Below, one piece after another: positions 47,001 to 57,575 of a DNA stretch of 64,000 nt. Made by a program: the position numbers and the translations under genes. This stretch comes from Anastatus disparis (lineage: Eukaryota > Arthropoda > Insecta > Hymenoptera > Eupelmidae). How positions within the stretch are numbered: the stretch's first letter is position 1; each line of letters starts with the position of its first letter. Location: positions 4,190,001 to 4,254,000 of the forward strand of contig JAFFSR010000301.1 of the NCBI GenBank assembly GCA_017163975.1, in the 5' to 3' direction. The notes beneath the pieces were generated by a model. It made no database searches. It was not told the origin of the DNA and saw nothing but the letters and a program-made list of their open reading frames with translations.

Positions 47001-47850
47001 AAGAATATCAAATCCCTATATTGATATTTTTATTAGTTGCAAAACTATTAAAAAAACCATTAAGAAAAAAATTTACTTTTTTATTTTTGCCATATTTAGG
47101 TTGAAAATAATGAAGTGGACACGATTTCACATCAAATTCATAAAATCTACGTTAATATCTAAATATGATATTATTATCATAAAGCCTCAACCATGACGTT
47201 TTTGGGTGAAATTTTTAACGTACATTTGATCTCTTTTTATAAACAAATAGAATATCTCATAAAATAATTAATATTTTTCTATGAAATTTTTATGGTAACT
47301 TAAGGATAAAAATATATGGCACATTTTTGTTGAATTACAAACATGTACATCCTTTTTTTATCAAATGACAAATATTTGAAAATTTCTCGATTTTCGATTT
47401 TTGTTTATCATTATTTATAAAAGTTACTAACCAATTTTGATCAATGACGTCTTAAATTAATCGTCTTTGAAACACCTACAAATCGTATAATTTTCATCTA
47501 CTAAAACGTAAACGATTTCAAGCTACCTCGAAAAAACAGTGACTTTTGCGAATTTCGCACCTTAAATCATTGTTTACAAATTCCTGACGCCTCAAATTTT
47601 TAGGGTCTCTCAAGAATTTCATTTCTAATCATTCAACAAAGCCATTCTTAGTGGTGTGCACCTTTTACTAATTACATTATGCAGTTCGACTAATTCTACT
47701 GGACTATTTTTAAAATGACAGTGATAGAAATCAATTTTACGTAATTTAGCTAATTATGTGATTTCTCTGTAGAAAATGATTTTGTTTAGATACTTAGCAT
47801 TAAAAAAGTTATAAAATAAGTTTCAGTGATTTTCTATGTCCGGAACATTT
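44050..47850. repeat. 3.8-kb palindrome inside element G
   Basis: Arms of ~1.9 kb close at about 45955 (GAAATTCCATTTGGGATTTCCAATTTGGAATTTC). Landmarks: CCTGCCTTGCGAGAAAATTG at 45151 and the inverse at ~46730; AAATCGGACAATAATT at ~46663. The two ~65-codon frames at 44585 and 46984 are arm copies of one AT-rich segment and are not genes. Confidence 0.85.
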
Positions 47851-48054
47851 TTAAAATTGCAGCTATAGTTACATATTTAACATATGTCTGCTAATAATAT
47901 TATTGCTCCCTAGAAAATGGTTTTGTTTGAATACTTAGCATGAGAGAAAGTTGAAAAATAAGTTTCAGCGATTTTCTATATCCGAAACATTTTCAAAATG
48001 GCAGCTATAGATAAAAATTGAACATAATTCAGCTAATTATATTATTTCCCACTA

Positions 48055-48896
48055 CACTGAAAAAAAAACATAATTGACTATATTTTATTCTCTAGTAACT
48101 ACAACCATTTTATTCTAGTTCTCAATATATAGTCAGGTTAACCTTTTACATTAGTAGCATTTATTAGATGCAACATAGTAGGAATTAAAGTCTTTATAAG
48201 TATTTCAACTATTTTTTTAAAACTATACTAACCAAAGTCTTAAGACTTTTAAGTCTTTCTGAGTCTCGTTGGTTCTTGTTATTTTATATATTTATCTTAT
48301 TTTATCTATTTACGTTTGTAAATTCTAATAATAAGCAAATTAATAGTGTTATTTACTGTGTAGCTTTTAAGGTTAGGATCTATTAACCATCTGCTATTAA
48401 ATGCCTACTCGAGAATCTTAGGCGAGAGGGACACCCCAAAAAAAGCGTTCAGTTTTCTTAGTTTTCGAGAAAGTGACCACTACCATCCTACAAGCTAATT
48501 TTTTTTTTAAAAGAAAGCTTCTGACCCACAGATTACGAATACAAACTTTTTTTTTAGTTCTAAGTCCGGGAACATAAAGAAAATAGCGGTTACTCATAGT
48601 GCGTATAGAATTTTTACCTATTAAACCGCCATTTTCGCCATTTCCGTTATGTTCCCTGACTCGGTATTAAAAAAAAAGTTTGTATTCGTAATCTATGGGT
48701 CAGAAGCTTTCTTTAAAAAAAAAAATTAGTTTGTAGGACGGTACCAGTCACCTTCTCGAAAACTAAGCGCTTTTTTGGGGGTGTCCCTCTCGCCTATCTA
48801 GTTGTATTTACTATGTTGCTGTAGTAAAAGAGAGAAACAGAACGTTGGTAAATCTCATCCTTCTAAAGGTAGTGAAGCTATGTTTTTTTCTCAGTG
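48055..48896. mobile_element. Element O: CACTGAAAAAAAAACAT transposon, 842 bp
   Basis: CACTGAAAAAAAAACATA at the left; the inverse of CACTGAGAAAAAAACATAG at the right. TA duplicated at 48053-48054 and 48897-48898; removal restores the array unit. TAGTAACTAC, CATAGTAG and CTATGTTG-type words lie near the ends. It contains foldback P. Confidence 0.8.
48421..48794. mobile_element. Foldback P: GGCGAGAGGGACACCCC, 374 bp
   Basis: GGCGAGAGGGACACCCC is mirrored by GGGGTGTCCCTCTCGCC. Arms of ~160 bp (for example CAAACTTTTTTTTTAGTTC) close around a centre with AAACCGCCATTTTCGCC. TA flanks both sides. Confidence 0.75.
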
Positions 48897-49689
48897 TAAG
48901 AAATGATTTTGTTTTAATATTTAGCATACCAAAAGTTTGGAAAATAAGTTTGAGTAATTTTCTATATCCAGAACATTTTCAAAATGGTGGCTAATTAAAA
49001 ATTTAAAATAATTAAGCTAATTATTTCATTGTCCTCTGAAAAAAAAATGATTTTGTTCAAATATTGAGTATAAAAGAAGTTTCAAAAATAAGTTATAACG
49101 ATTTTCTATATCCGGAACTTGTTCAAAATGACGGCTATAGATACAAACTCAACATAATTCAGTTATTTATATTATTCCTCTTCAAAAAATGATTTCGCTT
49201 AAATGTTTAGCGTACAAGAAGGTTACAAAACAAGTTATAGTGATTTTCTATATCCAGAACATTTTCAAAATGGGGGCTATAGATACAAATTTAACATAAT
49301 TCAACTAATTATATCATTCCTCTCTTGGAGATAATTCCGTTTTAATATTTAACATAGGAAAAGTTTCAAAAATAACTTTTAACGATTTTCTATATCCGGA
49401 ATACTTTTAAAATGGTGGCTATAGTGTATCTATATAAAAATTGATATAATTGAGCTTATTATATCATAAACGTCTTTAATTTAACGAAATCATTATCGAG
49501 AATTATTTTATTTTAATGTTAAGCAATGGTAAAGTTTGATAAAGAAGTTTCAGCGATTTTCTTGAGCTTTTCTAAGCGATAAAAATTTAACATAATTTAG
49601 TTATTTATATTATTTCTCTCTGGAAAATGATTTTGTTTAAATATTAAGTATAGCAAAGTTTGATAAAGAAGTTTGAGCGATTTTCTTTA

Positions 49690-49950
49690 TCTTGTCACGG
49701 TATTCTACCGTGTTTGAATCTTGCGCGCTTAGGAAAAATTAAATGACACGCGCTCAGTCATATACCTCGTCTAAGTTACGTGCAGAAGCACGTAACTCGA
49801 CGAGCAGCGCGCGTGCGAGGAGCAAGAAGGCCGCGAGGCGCGCTAGAACATTTCCGGCGGTTCATCAGCACACACGTTTGTGTAAGGCAGACATTTTTCT
49901 CGCAGTCTACGAGCACGCATCTCAAGAGTTTTACTCTTTTGAGTTTTTTT
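49690..49950. other. CpG-rich island at the switch point of the G array
   Basis: A CpG-rich segment between the oppositely oriented halves of the array. It starts with the hairpin CACGGTA-TTC-TACCGTG and contains AGTTACGTGC-AGA-AGCACGTAACT and many CG dinucleotides (GCAGCGCGCGTGCGAGG). Two overlapping 60-70-codon frames are open but not recognised. It could be a spacer, a promoter remnant or captured sequence. Confidence 0.5.
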
Positions 49951-52381
49951 TTTAATATTTAGCAACAGAGGGGAAAGATATAATGAGCTTAATTATTTAA
50001 AATTTGTATTTATAGTCGCCATTTTGAAAAAGTCCCGGATATAGAAAATAACTAAAACTTATTATTTAACCTTTTTGCACACTAAATATTTGAACAAAAT
50101 TATTTACTAGAGGAGAATAATATAAGTAGCAAAATTAAGCTAATTTTTTATGTATAACCGCTATTTTGAAGAAGTTCCGAATATAGAAAATCGCTTAAAC
50201 TTATTTTTTGCCCTTCTCTTATGGTAAATATTTAAACAAAATACTTTCCTAGAGTGCAATGACATAATTAGCTTAATTATGTAAAATTTTTATTTATAGC
50301 TGCCATTTTGAAAATGTTCTGGATGTAGGAAATAACTAAAACTTATTATTTAAACCTCTTGTACGCTAAATATTCAAAGAAAGTCATGATCCAGAGAAAA
50401 ATAATATAAACAACTGAATTATGTTAAATTTTTATTTTTATCCGCTATTTCGAAATAGTTCCTGATATAGAACATTGCTGAAACTAATTTTTTAATTTTT
50501 TCCTAAGCTATAATTGAAACAAAATCATTTCCTAGGGAGAAATGATATAATTAGCTAAATTATGTTAAATTTTTATATCTAACCACCAATTTGAAAAGTT
50601 CTGGATATAGAAAATAATTAAAGCTTATTATTCACCCTTCTTATATACTAAATATTGAAACAAAATCATTTCCTAGAGGGTAATGACATAATTACCTTAA
50701 TTATGTAAAATTTTTATTTATAACCGTCATTTTGAAAATGTTCTGGATGTAGGAAATAACTAAAACTTATTATTTAAACCTCTTGTACGCTAAATATTCA
50801 AAGAAAGTCATGATCCAAAGAAAAATAATATAAACAACTGAATTATGTTAAATTTTTATTTTCATCCACTATTTTGAAATAGTTCCTGATACAGAAAATT
50901 GCTGAAACTAATTTTTTAATTTTTTCCTAAGCTATAATTGAAACAAAATCATTTCCTAGGGAGAAATGATATAATTAGCTAAATTATGTTAAATTTTTAT
51001 ATCTAACCACCAATTTGAAAAGTTCTGGATATAGAAAATAATTAAAGCTTATTATTCACCCTTCTTATATACTAAATATTGAAACAAAATCATTTCCTAG
51101 AGGGTAATGACATAATTACCTTAATTATGTAAAATTTTTATTTATAACCGTCATTTTGAAAATGTTCTGGATGTAGGAAATAACTAAAACTTATTATTTA
51201 AACCTCTTGTACGCTAAATATTCAAAGAAAGTCATGATCCAAAGAAAAATAATATAAACAACTGAATTATGTTAAATTTTTATTTTCATCCGCTATTTTG
51301 AAATAGTTCCTGATACAGAAAATTGCTGAAACTAATTTTTTAATTTTTTCCTAAGCTAAATATTGAAACACAATTATTTCCTAGGGAGAAATGATATAAT
51401 TAGCTAAATTATATTAAATTTTTATATCTAGCCACCAATTTGAAAAAGTTCTGGATATAGAAAATAATTAAAGCTTATTATTCAATCTTCTTATACGCTG
51501 AATATTGAAACAAAATCATTTTTCAGAGAGGAACAATATAAATAACTGAATTATGTTAAATTTTTATCTATAGCCCCCATTTTGAAACACACTCAATATT
51601 TAAACAAAATTATTTTTCAGAGGGGAAAGGAATAATTATCTTAATTATTTAAAATTTTTATTCATAGCCGTCATTTTGAAAAAGTTCCGGATATAGAAAA
51701 TTGCTATAACTTATTTTTCAACCTTTTCTCATTCTAAATATTTGAACAAAATCATTTCCTAGAGGAAAATGATATAAGTAGCAGAATTAATTTTATTTTT
51801 TATGTATGACCACTGTTTTGAAAAAGTTGCGATTATAAATAATAACTAAAACTTATTTTTCAATTTTTTTTCATGCTAAATATGCGATCAAAATCATTTC
51901 CTAGGGAGGAATAATATAAATAACTAAATTATGTTAAATTTTTATTTACAGCCACCATTTTGAAAATGTTCCGTATATAGAAAATCGCTATAACTTATTT
52001 TTAAGCCTCTTTCCATGCTAAGTATATAAAAAATATTATTTCCTAGAGGGGGATGAAATAATAAGCTCGAGTAAGTTTTTATTCATACCCGCCATTTTGA
52101 AAATGTTGCGGATATAGAAAATTGCTTAAACTTATTTTTAAAATTTTTCCCATGCTAAATATTGAAACAAAATTATTTTCTAGAAAGGAATGATATAGTT
52201 AGCTGAATTAAGTTGAATTTTTACCCATAGCTGTCATTTTGAAAATGTTCCGGATGTAGAAAATAACTAAATCTTGATTTTTAATTCTTCTTCTCAATCT
52301 AAATATTCAAAGGAAATCATTCCCCAGAGAGAAATAGTATATATTACTAAATTAGGTTACATTTTTATCTATAGCCGCCAT

Positions 52382-52737
52382 ATAAGAGCGCGGTCGCGTA
52401 ATGGATAGAACTCTTGCCTTCTACGCGGAGGGCATGGATTCGAATCCTGGCCAGGTACCTCTGACTTTTTTTTCGAAAGAAAACTAGTGTATGTGCCATT
52501 TATATCGCGTCTCTTCGGAAAACCGACCTCATTGGGTACCGGTTGATTGTTGATCACAAAAGTGGCTGACCATCCATCGGTAGTCAAAGTCTTCGGTATG
52601 GTGGGTCTGACAGTCTAGCCTGATGTAATGTGTTAAACGGGAACCGGGCTGTGCTCCCTCGTCATCACCATAGAAAAAGGTTAATCATATAGAGGACAAT
52701 ATCCTTTATATATTAATCTTTCTTTAAGAAAAAAAAA
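52382..52737 (+). mobile_element. tRNA-derived SINE with perfect 15-bp target duplication
   Basis: ATCTATAGCCGCCAT is duplicated at 52367-52381 and 52738-52752. The body starts AGAGCGCGGTCGCGTAATGG (A-box region) and has a B box GATTCGAATCC near 52436. A ~280-bp non-tRNA body (GGTACCGGTTGATTG, GGGAACCGGGCTGTGC) and an A-run follow. Such a perfect duplication indicates a recent insertion. The minus-strand 72-codon frame over it is not a gene. Confidence 0.9.
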
Positions 52738-53177
52738 ATCTATAGCCGCCATTTTGTAAATTTTCCGTATATAGAAAATAACTAAAACTCATTTTCTAAC
52801 CTTCTTTATGCTAAGTATCAAAACGAAATCATTTCCTATAGAGGAATCATGTAATTAGCTGAATCATGTAATATTATTATCTAATACCGCCATTTTTAAA
52901 ATGTTCCGGACATAGAAAACCGCTTAAATTTTTCTAGGTGTCTCGTTTTTTGTTAAATATTATTTGGTTTCACTTATTTCTTAAAGAGAAATTATTTATT
53001 CAATAATGAAGAGTATAGTCTATTTTTCTAAAATGGGTTTTCACCGTTTTGGAAGGGTTCCGGACACAGAATCAAGCCCAAATTTTTTTGGAACTAGTTA
53101 TGAGCTATTTTATCGGAATGAATTATAATCTAGAAAGGAATTAAATAATAAATTTTTTTTAAAAATTTTGTTGCTTA

Positions 53178-53577
53178 ACGGGATGTCGGAGCTGCAGCAA
53201 TCGAGTTTTGCTTTTTTTATTTTATCAATATCTTTTTAAATTCATAAATTAAACAAATATAATGACTTGTCCGCACTGAAACTATATTATACAATAATTT
53301 CTGTTAAAATAAAAAATAATTTGGACTTGTTATTTTTTTATGAGCTTGGATTGGAAATTAGATATCAAACTCGACAAACCTAACCTTAAAATACGATACA
53401 TTGAAAGTTTTTATTATAACTTTGTATGTTTAATATTTTGGTGGATTTTTTGAGTTGTCTGCACTAGAGTTTAATCTTACAAATTTTTTCTTTGTAGCAA
53501 AAAAACTCGATTAAACGCATCGTTTATTCATAAGTTAGGATTGGAAATATTATTAGAAGGCGGGCAGCTTTGTCATG
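53178..53577. repeat. Dispersed repeat H, insertion in the right end of G
   Basis: It interrupts the right inverted repeat of G between TTGCTTAAC and CTTAACAACG; CTTAAC on both sides may be a 6-bp target duplication. The inner ~275 bp match 17597-17850 in inverse. Class unknown. Confidence 0.6.
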
Positions 53578-53608
53578 CTCTTAACAACGTTGAGAACTTC
53601 AGACTCAT

Positions 53609-54350
53609 GATGGCAATTATCTCCGCTTAAAAAATTATATTATAGGTTTTGAGGCGTAGGCAGAAGCTGTCCTGATATCTTAATCCGCATTAACCAGCTC
53701 CCACCTCTATCTTTGTCTTAAACCCTGTGAACCGGATTTCACCATATTTGGATCTATGTTTTTTCCACGTTTCTCTCTCAGGAATATTAACCTTGTATCT
53801 ACCATCTCTAATATTGATGAGCAAAATCTTATCCTGGGGTTCCTTCTAAAGCTCCTCTACTGCCCCTCTAAACAGCGCTTTGTGCCTACTGCTGTTTGTA
53901 TTCCATTCTCCTATACAGCTAAGCCGATAGGCTGCTTTTGTTGCTTTCGTTCTGCTGTACAGTGCCAAAGTTGGCATGCCTAGCATGAATCTGATTACGG
54001 CACAGAGCGTACTTCTTCTCGTAGCGGTAATGCCTCTGAAAAACAGCGCCTGCACTCGGTCTAGCTGTTTGCAATCTCCCTTTCTTGACGTTCTGTTTTA
54101 CCAGAAAATTGAAGCGTAAGATACCCTTGGTGCAATGATGACAGAGTAGATCCAGTGCAGCTGCTCTGGACCTAGTCCCCATTTAGCTCCAAACACCCTT
54201 CTATATTGCCAGAATGTAGCTATAATCTTTTTACATTTCTCTTCCAGATGCTTTTTTCATGACATCTTTCTATCCAAAAACACACCAAGATACTTAGAAC
54301 GAGAGTATTTGACCTCCGGAAAACAGATTTTGCTGAAACTGTAAAATATG
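53609..54350 (-). pseudogene. RNase-H-type non-LTR retrotransposon, RT C-terminal part
   Basis: Minus strand. From ~54330 it reads FSKICFPEVKYSRSKYLGVF and LDRKM, then GPEQLHWIYSVIIAPRVSYA and, after shifts, LFFRGITATRRSTLCAVIRF, MLGMPTLALYSRTKATKAAY and RLSCIGEW. This is the thumb/connector region typical of I/LOA/R1-like elements. It then enters an RNase H start (FTGFKTKIGG). It joins 41971 once E and G are removed. Several frameshifts and stops. Confidence 0.75.
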
Positions 54351-54975
54351 ATTTTTCGATTAAAAAAAATGAACCCGTGTTTTTTCTTTTGTGCTAATAG
54401 GCCCTATAGACGAAGATATAAACATTTCTTCGAAAATGTAGTGAAAAAAAGTCTTTATAAGAACTTAAATAACTAAACAACGAAAACTCTCACAGAAAAT
54501 TGTATGAAAAATAAAAGAGAGTACAGGTTAGAAACTTCAATTTAAGCTTTGTTGCATTAAAAAATCTCATATGGTTCAAAAGTTACAGGCGATTAAAAAT
54601 GCTAATGAAATAGGGTAAAAATTTGATCGTATGTTACATGTTAAAAATATTAATAAATATGTAGTCATTTTTAATCAGGCACAATTTTTGAACTACAGGA
54701 GCTTTTTTGATGCAATAAGGCTCAAATTGAAGCTCTTAATTTGTACTTTTTTCTCTTTCTCATACATTTTTCCATAAAATTTTTAGTTGTTTAGCTATTC
54801 AAATTCTTATAAACGCTTCTTTTCTCTATGTTTTCAAAGAAATGTCTATATCTCCGTCTATAGAGCCTATTAGCACAAAAGAAAAAACACGGATTTATTT
54901 TTTTTTCATCAAAGAATCATATCCTGCAGTTTCAGCCAAATCCGTTTCCTGGAGGTCCAATACTCTCCTTGTTAG
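54290..54975. repeat. Foldback with ~250-bp arms at the edge of the retrotransposon
   Basis: GAGAGTATTTGACCTCCGGA at 54301 is mirrored by the near inverse ending at ~54975, running through TTGCTGAAACTG and AACCCGTGTTTTTTC. The closing part is near 54630. The outer 60 bp of the left arm also read as retrotransposon protein (PEVKYSRSKYLG), so the foldback includes or copied host-element DNA. Confidence 0.6.
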
Positions 54976-55425
54976 TATGTTCCACATAAGGTATCCTCTT
55001 GTTACCCAATTTCATTTCCTTCAGTGATCTTATAGTCCCCAGGCCAGTGTCTTATCCTAAAATTGATTAATACATTTTTAAACTTCGCGAGTGGTTTTAT
55101 TTTAGCAAGTCTACCATACTTTCAATTCCGCAAAAATAGATTTGCATGAAGTGTAGACAAGTAGACATCAGCAAGCAATAAGCTGTGAAGTTAACCTCAC
55201 TGATGAATGAATATTTCTCATTTATTTTACATTTTATTTTGCATTGGACTCAGTGAAGCATTTCTCTTTCTATAAATTTACGTTATACTTGATTGACGTC
55301 AACGTATTTACAAATCTTTTTCATGGAGATCATATTTAGACTGAAAGACTAATATCATTACATATAAACCGCACTTCTACTGTGGCTCGCTGTCACCATG
55401 TTAGCGTACTATATATATCTATCTA
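54976..55425. other. No feature recognised
   Basis: Mixed AT-rich sequence, no gene or transposon end identified. Confidence 0.35.
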
Positions 55426-55429
55426 TATG

Positions 55430-55580
55430 AGATTTTTTTAGCGACAGCAAACAATAGATCTGTATGCTTCAGCGACAATAATGAATAAATTTGAAAGCTT
55501 TTTTAGCGACAATGAAAAAAAAGTGTACACTTCTTTAGCGACAATAAAAATTAAAAATGTAAGCTTCTTTTAGCTACAAT
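55430..55580 (+). repeat. TTTTTTAGCGACAATAAAAA short tandem repeat
   Basis: Five imperfect copies of TTTAGCGACAATxAA at ~40-50-bp spacing (55438, 55468, 55502, 55533, 55568), often preceded by AAGCTT. Confidence 0.65.
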
Positions 55581-56050
55581 AAAAAAAAACATTCTTAATG
55601 CAGCCATATATTTATATATGTTGGTCTCAAGCCCAAAAATAAAAAATGCAGAGAGGGAGCGTTTTCTTTGTATCTTTTCAATATGTATAAAATTTAGGAC
55701 ATGAGAAGATTTATATATAATAAAATATTTATTTATAATCATAATTTTCTATTATTCTATTATTCTATTTTTTATTATTCGCTCATAATTATTATTAAAT
55801 ATTATTATATACTATCATAACTTGAAATTTTAATGTTATTTACTATTCTATTTTTAATTTATTTCAAAAATATATGTTTGATTCATTGTAAACTTTTGAA
55901 TGTCGCGTTAAATCATCTTTTTTTTGTTAATTCTAATTCTATAACTTCATATCTTATATTTTTATGTATCGATGTTTTCTATTGAACTTTTTTCACATTC
56001 GCAAATATAAAATTTAGCTTCATTATGTCCTACTCTTCTATTTACTTTGA
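55581..56050. other. No feature recognised
   Basis: Strongly AT-rich (long TATTATT stretches); nothing supported. Confidence 0.35.
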
Positions 56051-56059
56051 AATGTGTGT

Positions 56060-56104
56060 ATTCGGGGGGTTGGCGAGCGGAGCGAGCAGGGGGGGACCCC
56101 CCTA

Positions 56105-56139
<35 letters not shown>
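56060..56139. mobile_element. Possible Helitron-like 3' end followed by (TA)n
   Basis: GGCGAGCGGAGCGAGCAGG is followed by the hairpin GGGGGG-GA-CCCCCC and CTAG, then TATATA (56104-56139). A short GC-rich hairpin just before CTRR, with insertion before T, is the pattern of Helitron 3' ends. No 5' TC end or Rep/helicase is visible, so this stays tentative. Confidence 0.35.
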
Positions 56140-56141
<2 letters not shown>

Positions 56142-56889
56142 CCATGCCTCCGTGTGAGTTTCCAATATAAATATTTATTTATTAAAATATATACGGTTGA
56201 TTCCATTCAGATTCATGCAAGCCATCACGCATCAAATTTTTTTTTTTTTTTTTTGCTGAAAACTATGTGAATGTGTTCCTATACTCAAAAGAAGATGTGG
56301 AGACCCCGAAAGGTGAAAAAATGAAAAAAAGACCTCCATATTAAAAATGCTCGTCTCTCCTCAGTCTTGCTCAAAATCTCCGTCAATTTTTAACTCTTCG
56401 AGACGAATTTTGTTTTTGAATGTGAGGAATTCAGCCTACTTTTACATCACGTTATTTTATAGATTCAAATTAATGCTGTTAAGCTATTAATAAAAACAAA
56501 AAAAAAAACAATTTTGTTTCAACGTGATTTTTTCCAAAACTATTTTTTTTCCTTCAGATTTTAATATGTTTTTATACATAAAAACGCTGCTAAATGCTTT
56601 GGCGCAATGCTTTCTCATGCAGCTCATTGAGTTAGAGTAATTTGATTTTATTGTTTTAAATGTGATTTCAATGTAAAATACAATTTCTATTCAAGAACAA
56701 TTAGTGAGTGTAAGAGAGTGATTAGGAAATAGGAAGAAAGAGTCAGGGATGGATGAAAATAGAGTGAGAATAAGAACCAATCTAAGATAGAAAGACAGAA
56801 AGGAAGTGAGGAAGTAAGAAAAGAGTTAGTGAAAGTGTTGAATCAGAAATCTAAAGAAGTAATCAAAATAATTACGCAAAAAAATTTAT
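56140..56889. other. No feature recognised
   Basis: Contains a 16-bp T-run near 56236 and a purine-rich GAGTGAGAATAAGA stretch (56700-56840); no coding potential recognised. Confidence 0.35.
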
Positions 56890-57217
56890 TTTTTAAAAGC
56901 ATGTCTTATAAAGACAGTAGCAAATTACTTGTATACAAATTTTAGAGCAAATCTACCGAGTAGTTTATGTAAAATGAAAAAAAAATAAAAAATAAAAAAT
57001 TTCAAAATTTTTCTAAAATTAAAATTATGCTAAGAAAATCGGTTTTTAAAAGTCATACTTCTTTTAACAGATGCGAATAATTCTCGTGCAAATTTCTAAG
57101 CAAATTCATCAAGTAATTTACGCAAAATAAAAGAAAAAAATGAAAAAATAAAAATTTCTTTTCAATTGTACAAATGGTTCTAAAATTAAAACTACACTAA
57201 GAAATTAAAACTACACT
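56890..57217. repeat. ~162-bp tandem family, fragment left of the retrotransposon
   Basis: Two units of the 59-1765 family (CTACCGAGTAGTTTATGTAAAATG and next at +165). It ends with a short duplication of AAATTAAAACTACACT. The retrotransposon 57218-62783 separates it from 62784. Confidence 0.75.
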
Positions 57218-57575
57218 CTCTCTCCATCTGTAAGTAGTTAAACACGCTTTATTTTTCACTCTTGTTGTTTTTGTTCTGGTACTGCATTTTTGTGCCCTAG
57301 GGCGTTTTTCTTACAGATTCTTGCACGCTCAATTTGCAAGGCACCGTTTCAGCTATAAATCATCAGTTTTTTTGGCGGTCCTTGCATTTTATCTCATAAT
57401 TTACATCAGGACGCTGCAATTTGGAGGTTAGAATTGTTGCAGTTTTGAGGTTAGTTGGGAGGCAATTTTCATCTGCAGGCAGAGATCCTGGTGGCTGATT
57501 TCTCAACCTACTCCTCGACCAATAATATAGAAGTTTAGCTCACCCTTTAAGGAGTATACACAAGAGATTGGAGTT

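Larger units (their letters stand above)
47860..53000. repeat. ~141-bp tandem array that reverses orientation near 49.8 kb
   Basis: Units carry TTCTATATCCGGAACATTTTC, AAATGATTTTGTTTAAATA and ATAATTAGCTAAATTATG. Left of ~49690 the phrase reads TATATCCGGAACATTTTCAAA; right of ~49950 it reads the inverse TTTTGAAAATGTTCCGGATA. A 424-bp block (three units) is repeated almost exactly three times (GTACGCTAAATATTCAAAG at 50361, 50785, 51209). It is interrupted by O and by the SINE at 52382. Confidence 0.85.
43888..53608. mobile_element. Element G: 9.7-kb transposon with 8-bp target duplication
   Basis: ATGAGTCTGCAGTTCTCAAC at the left is mirrored at the right (inverse ending CAGACTCAT at 53608). GATGGCAA is duplicated exactly at 43880-43887 and 53609-53616, and removing G restores the codons GAG-ATA-ATT-GCC-ATC of the host retrotransposon. 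Inner landmarks such as CTCATAAACTAG..CCC (43984) recur inverted near 53080, so the TIR is several hundred bp. An 8-bp TSD is known for hAT and P-type transposases, but no transposase is visible. The interior is a 3.8-kb palindrome and a tandem array. Confidence 0.8.

Noticed and set aside
44585..47196. Two ~65-codon frames at 44585 and 46984
   Set aside because: They are the two arms of the 3.8-kb palindrome read from opposite ends; AT-driven and without family resemblance.
52382..52460. Functional tRNA gene
   Set aside because: A and B boxes are present, but the segment continues into a SINE body with A-tail and target duplication and does not fold into a complete cloverleaf by eye.
47860..53000. 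CRISPR-like repeat-spacer array
   Set aside because: Units are contiguous ~141-bp satellite repeats with a 424-bp higher-order period, no constant short repeat with unique spacers, no cas genes, and the DNA is clearly eukaryotic.
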